Assembly (NCBI GenBank): GCA_025716815.1 | Contig: JAIXMN010000003.1 | Coordinates: 1,550,001-1,614,000 of the forward strand | Direction of reading: 5' to 3' | Source: Dichotomocladium elegans | Lineage: Eukaryota; Mucoromycota; Mucoromycetes; Mucorales; Lichtheimiaceae | Length of the DNA stretch: 64,000 nt | Shown here: positions 59,308-64,000 of the stretch, one piece after another | Numbering within the stretch: position 1 is the first letter of the stretch | How the letters are laid out: every line of letters starts with the position of its first letter | Program-made: the position numbers and the translations under genes | Notes under the pieces: generated by a model | The model's input: only the letters and a program-made list of their open reading frames with translations | Databases searched by the model: none | What the model was told of the DNA's origin: nothing

Positions 59308-61094
59308 ATGAGGCAGTTCACTAAAGCCAGTACCATCGACATTCGCTTGAATGAAGAGAAATTCTATTTTCCAGGACAAACCATCGAAGGTAGTGCCTAG
59401 TTCCCATCTTCAAAACCTCTCCTGCATTCACACTCATTCTATTCTCTGTCATCGCACATCCGCAGGAAATGTTCTCCTCCATCTTCAGAAACCGGCCAAA
59501 ACCAACTGCATTCGCATCTCGTTTTCCGGTGATATGCAGATAGCGATCAAGGATAAGGAAACAATAAATCTCTTCCAAAAGACAGAGATCCTCCCAGTGT
59601 CGCCAAATAGCAATGGCAAAGCACAGATACTCGATGCCAAGCAGCACACATTCCCATTTACTTTTGTTGTTCCCGAAAACTTACCAAGTAGCCTGGAGGT
59701 AATAATTAGCCTGGAGGACATCTCTTCTCAAGTACATACTTGTAATTGTCTTTTTTTTTTCTAATATACTATGTTTCTTTTCTTCTAGCTTGGAAAGCGC
59801 AAGGCCCACATTCGGTATAAATTGACTGCAATACACGATAGGCCAATGGTGCCCGAAACGTTGAGTGCCAAGGCGGACTATTATGTACAGATCCTTGAAT
59901 ACATCGATGTTGAATCGCCCGAATATAATCAACCAAAGGAACAAGCGCTTGACTTTGTCCTGCCTACTGGTAGGCAGCAATGTCAGCTGAAAACATCCAT
60001 GCCTCGGTTTGGCTACACACGAGGCAAGTTGGAAGGGGGTGACCTCAGTGGAAGAAATGTGCTGCAGTGTGCAAACGCTAATGTTTTCCTGGCTATTAGG
60101 CGACCTTGTTAAACTCAAAATCCTTTTAACACATTATGAACGCTTTGTGAAAGAAGGCGCAATCCGCGTCGACCTCATCCGCGCCGTCGATATTAGAACA
60201 CCAAGGTAAAACATAATCGGTTTATAAAAGGATAAAAAAAGATTGTTTCCGCAACCACTCTGAGCTGTACTCACACGATCCGGGTTTGTACATTTAGGAA
60301 TAGTCTAGGCAAGGAAGAGGTCTTAAAGTCCATCAACCATAATGTCAATATCATTGGACCATACAACTTTTCTCAGGACTTCCATTCACAGTTGCCCATC
60401 CCAACCTCGACCCCCCCTTCGATCCGATATAGGGACAAGGTTATTGATATCTATTACAAGATCCGTATCCGTCTGTTTATGTCACATACAAAAAAGGACG
60501 AGTGGCAGCAGCAGCTCGAATTACCTATTGTGGTTGGAACATGGCCCAAGGCATCAGTTCCTATTGATGACGATGACGATGAGGTGGATGTCCCCATCGG
60601 ACTTAGTGATGAGGATGAGGATGAGGATGAAGATGATCGCCATTCTGTCGCATCGGTGTCTCCAATAAAAATGACCACGTCTCGATCGTCTACCACCCTT
60701 CTTCAACAACAACAGTACCAAGTTCCGCAACACAGACGAAATCCCTCTGCATCGCTTCGGTCCGCCCCGTCAGCATCTGCCGTAACGCTATCAACATCAA
60801 AACACTTACAGCAAAATAGCGCTGTCATGCGATCCGATTCGAACGCATCTCGATCTTCGCAAAAATCACGCAATTCCCAAGCTTCGTGGCGGTCGAGCCA
60901 GTCTTGGGAACCTCATGCATCACCTACTCTATCCCGCAATACTTCTGCAGGCACAGCCATAACTTACCCAGAAATAACGCTGCACAACGGACCTATTGGG
61001 AATACAAATGGTGGGACTGTTCAACAAAGCTTCTTCAATCGCTCATCCTCAACCCCAGACCTGCTCGCTCAACAGCAGCACTGCTCTACGCAAT

Positions 61095-61132
<38 letters not shown>

Positions 61133-61663
61133 TACTATCAGCATTACCCGCAACAGCAAATTTCCCGTCCATCATCCGGTCCTTATTATCCTTATATGAC
61201 GAGTCATGTCACCCAACCAATCACTCAAAACAATAACGCATCTAATACCACTAACTATCAAGGCCGCCCTAGCTCCATTACTACTGGCGGTCCTTCTTCC
61301 GGAATATACCGACAACAACAATACAGCCCATCCGGATCTAATCCAGCCCGTATGCCAGTGCCAAACCGAAGTTATCCATACACGGATGAATGGGATGATC
61401 AGCAGCAGCATCAGCATCAGCAGCGGCAGCAGCAGCCTTACCCGTACCCGTATCCACAACACTCATTCCACCACCAACAGCAGCAACAACAGCAACCATA
61501 TCGCATGTCGGAAGAAGCGGTGTCAAGTGATGATTCGGATGATTCGGATGACGATGGGGATCTGCTGCGGATCATTGAGAAGAAAAAGAAACGCGAGAAA
61601 CGCGCAGCTCAGGCAACCGTAGCAGCAATTACAGAGGGTATCAACAGCATGTATAAATATTAA
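59308..61663 (+). CDS. Alpha-arrestin-like protein with Gln-rich tail
   Basis: Predicted 678-residue protein from five exons: 59308-59389, 59466-59698, 59789-60038, 60100-60205 and 60298-61663. All phases agree. The arrestin N domain runs from IDIRLNEEKFYFPGQTIEGN through QHTFPFTFVVPENLPSSLE and IRYKLTAIHDRP. The C domain includes GYTRGKLEGGDLVKLKILL and VIDIYYKIRIRLFM, ending PIVVGTWP. Alpha-arrestins act as adaptors that bring ubiquitin ligases to plasma-membrane cargo. I found no PPxY motif in the tail, so a Rsp5-type partnership is not supported by a direct motif. From about residue 310 the protein is disordered: an acidic run (EDEDEDEDD), Ser-rich parts, Gln/Tyr/Pro-rich runs and a basic end (KKKKREKRAAQ). 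A second donor at 59732 would insert 11 residues (VIISLEDISSQ) and is also in phase. Confidence 0.82.
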
Positions 61664-61739
61664 TATTTCTCCTTATCTTTCTCAATATTTGTTGCTGGCT
61701 GTGACGTATGGATGATGCTACTACTGTATTTATACACTC

Positions 61740-63690
61740 TTTTTCAAAATCAAAGTCGCACTCTGCCAGTTCTGAAGTCGCAGGATCGCAAAAATACAAA
61801 TCGCATTTTGCCCAGAAATCTTTACGCGTGATGACAAATCGAATGTCACACACATACACGGAAAGATGTCGCACAGAAAAAGAAGCTTACTCCCACACGC
61901 ATTCCCCAGCGAAAGGATACAGACATTCGGTTGAAAGAAGCTGGGATCAAGCGCAGTTACACAGCATAAACTGATCAAGGCAAGGTCAGATTTTTCAAAC
62001 GGATGTTTGAGAAGATCTTGAGTGCGTCAGCTGCTAGGTCTCCATATTCGTTCAGCCCAGCGATGGGGCATGATGACAGTACGAGAAGGACCCTGACAGC
62101 ATCTTTAAGAAACCTAACACGGGGGACCGTTCGCGTGTTCTCAATGAAGAGCATAAGCGCACTGTTTTAGAATGCGTTGATGAAGACCCATCCATTGCCC
62201 TAGAGTAGCTGCTCCAATGACTTGAGGGTCTCAGAGCATCTAAAACGACGCTCCATCGATTTATGAAAACGTATACAACTGTCATTAAAAATGGTTCGGT
62301 TTCAGCCTATAGCCAGGAATAGTGCTGCGAAGATCCAAGAGCGCCTTGACTGAGTGCGCAGATGGGATAGGACCGACATCGACTTGCAAAAAGCTGCCTT
62401 TTTTCTTTGATGAGTCTGGATTCCATATTAACATGAAATGCAGCATGGTGTGGTCCAAGAAAGGGACCCTTGCAGTGGGTACAGTACCAAAGACAACCAA
62501 TTGTGGGAACAATCTCAGCATCAGGCATCATTCAATGTAGCTTGAGACTCCCGCAGCCACCAATCAAGAAATGAAGAGCGCAGGTCAATCCGAAGTTGCG
62601 AGCAAAGGAACTGCAACTGTACATCACCTCAGCTTATTTAAGGCAACGATGGACGAGATGGATAAGTATGAACATAGGAATGGCCATTATTTGGTAATGG
62701 ATAATGAGCCTATCCATACGGCACAGGATATCTCTGAATACATCGAGTGACGAGGATGTCGATATGCTTATCTTCCACCATACTCGTCTGAACTCAATCC
62801 TATTGAGCAGTTTTGGTCAGTGGTCAAGAGCAAAGTTAAATGGAATAGGTTCTTGGAAAGCGAGATCGTTGATAACACAGATCAGCGAAGCATCCAATAG
62901 CTTAAAGCTGAGCGATATCGAAGGTTTCGTTTCTCATTCTCATATGTGCTTAGTTACTGCCGCTGTATTTACTGCAGCATCGTTCATCACAAAGAAATTA
63001 TGCAAGTACTCTCGGAATGCAAATAACAGGACGTTTCCAAGCTCCTGTACCGATTAAAGGATCAGCGAGTCGATGAAAAGAGCATATGATCCGCCGCTGT
63101 ATCTATTGCAGCATCGTTTATCACAAAGAAATTTCTTCTGCTCCTCCTTGATTTCCTATAAATAATGGACAGCCGAGAAATCTCCTTTCTCCATCAACTT
63201 GCATCCCGACCCTCTCTTCCATGGTCTTATCCGGTATGATTATTGCAACTAACATCCACTGTCCTTTATAGATTAACCAATCGTACCCGTGCTTGATGAG
63301 CCATGGAAGAGAGGAGTTCCTGAACACCCTTCCGCTCCTTCCGCTCTTTTTCGCTGCCACCGCAGGCCCCATTTCGCTGCTTCCCTCCGCCGCCGCCGCC
63401 TGTCTCTTCTGGTGTGCTGGCTCTCTCGTCCTGTCTCTCCGTCCCGGTTATCGCCGGGACTACCCAGGATAACTCCTGGGTCCTTCGGGGCCCTTGAGTG
63501 TAAGTTAAAGCGTATGGAGGAGCAGTGTTTTTCTGTTGACTAACAGGTTTTAATCCATGGATGGGAAATCTTTTTGCCTATTGATACGACAAATTTATAT
63601 AATTCAATGCGACATTTTTTTTGTAGTTTGCACGACATTATTTTATCTTGTTTACGACATTTATTTTTGAAAATAAAGTAAATAATCCTA
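61740..63690 (+). mobile_element. Degenerate Tc1/IS630-like DDE transposon, near-full copy
   Basis: The left end has repeated AAGTCGC/ATCGC motifs (61750-61810) and TTTACGCGTGATGACAAATCG. Transposase remnants follow in several frames: LNEEHKRTVLECVDEDPS (helix-turn-helix side), FFDESGFHINMKCSMVWSKK (second catalytic Asp kept), KGTLAVGTV, MDNEPIHTAQDISEYIE, and YLPPYSSELNPIEQFW-like remains (Glu kept). It continues with WSVVKSKVKWNRFLESE. There are many stops and shifts. GATGAGCCATGGAAGAG (63296) then introduces the GC-rich module. The right end (63590-63690) repeats CGACAT/CGACAA at intervals, which is the reverse complement of the left-end motif style. It shares this layout with the copy at 21.8 kb. 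Confidence 0.7.
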
Positions 63691-63832
63691 TAGAAGGCTT
63701 CATGCCATTCAGGGAAAATGATTCCACATTAGGAGGCAAACGCGGTGGAAGAGGCTAGCACCGACATTTCCCTTCCATCTTTATTCTCGTTACCCTTTCT
63801 GCAATGACGCTCGATAAACAAACTTGTTTTGG

Positions 63833-64000
63833 TTAATAAAATCTAACACGATCCAAGAGTACGTCCACAGACACAAAGTTGTCTTTGTGCGGGAATCCAA
63901 AATGACCATACACGTCTTCCATTTTAGTAGCTTTGGAGAGGTCGATGTGCTCTGGGACGTCTATGTCCGGGTGTCGTTTCCTAAGCTTCTCGGAAAACAT
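63833..64000 (-). CDS. 3' end of an unrecognised ORF leaving the window
   Basis: The minus-strand frame is open from the window edge to a TAA at 63833-63835. It reads MFSEKLRKRHPDIDVPEHID at the edge and ends GHFGFPHKDNFVSVDVLLD and VRFY. The first codon visible is ATG, but it may be internal. The composition looks like real protein. It lies next to the transposon relic, so it could be a gene or an element-borne frame. I do not recognise it. Confidence 0.4.
   Translation of the reverse strand: MFSEKLRKRHPDIDVPEHIDLSKATKMEDVYGHFGFPHKDNFVSVDVLLDRVRFY

Noticed and set aside
1..64000. tRNA, rRNA, CRISPR arrays or replication origins
   Set aside because: I scanned for B-box-like GGTTCGANTCC motifs, clustered direct repeats and rRNA-like segments and found none I could support. 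A tRNAscan or Infernal run would be decisive.

Overview
The window is nuclear DNA of a filamentous fungus, most likely an early-diverging one of the Mucoromycota (Mucorales-like). Genes carry many short spliceosomal introns (mostly 50-110 nt, GTAAGT-type donors), intergenic DNA is AT- and pyrimidine-rich with CA/GT microsatellites, and homopolymeric amino-acid tracts (Gln, Ala, Asn, Ser) are common. The gene set is purely eukaryotic. The species cannot be fixed from sequence reading alone. Gene models below were spliced by hand by matching GT-AG (once GC-AG) sites, codon phase and remembered protein families; no alignment was run.

Left part (1-21.5 kb): a PPS1-like tandem dual-specificity phosphatase, a TMX2-like ER thioredoxin-fold protein, a bHLH factor divergent from an unrecognised coiled-coil protein, a chitin/polysaccharide deacetylase with an interrupted frame, a type 1 methionine aminopeptidase with a 14-nt micro-exon, the splicing factor SPF27/BCAS2, a DNAJC9-like co-chaperone and a single-pass membrane protein. 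Decayed DDE transposons of one Tc1/IS630-like family lie between them.

Middle (21.5-34 kb): the longest relic of that transposon family, fragmentary or small putative genes, a DEP-DH-PH-CNH Rho guanine exchange factor (ROM/RGF type, cell-wall integrity), the mitochondrial inner-membrane protease OMA1, and a decayed spliced gene on the minus strand.

Right part (34-64 kb): a 12.7-kb, 14-exon TRA1/TRRAP gene (SAGA/NuA4 scaffold, pseudokinase, 43-Gln tract), a frameshifted relic that resembles Fanzor (the eukaryotic TnpB-like RNA-guided nuclease family), an Hrp1/hnRNP-type two-RRM protein divergent from a SNF2/STH1-type remodelling ATPase that lacks a bromodomain, a SAP-domain protein, an alpha-arrestin-like protein with a Gln-rich tail, another transposon relic, and the 3' end of an ORF leaving the window.

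The intact genes are ordinary housekeeping, signalling and chromatin genes with no operon-like logic, though TRA1, the Hrp1-like gene and the SNF2 ATPase sit close together. The less ordinary content is the mobile-element debris: the Fanzor-like relic and a five-copy transposon family whose copies share an unexplained GC-rich 3' module. Three apparent frame breaks lie exactly in homopolymer runs, so base-level accuracy should be checked before calling those genes dead.
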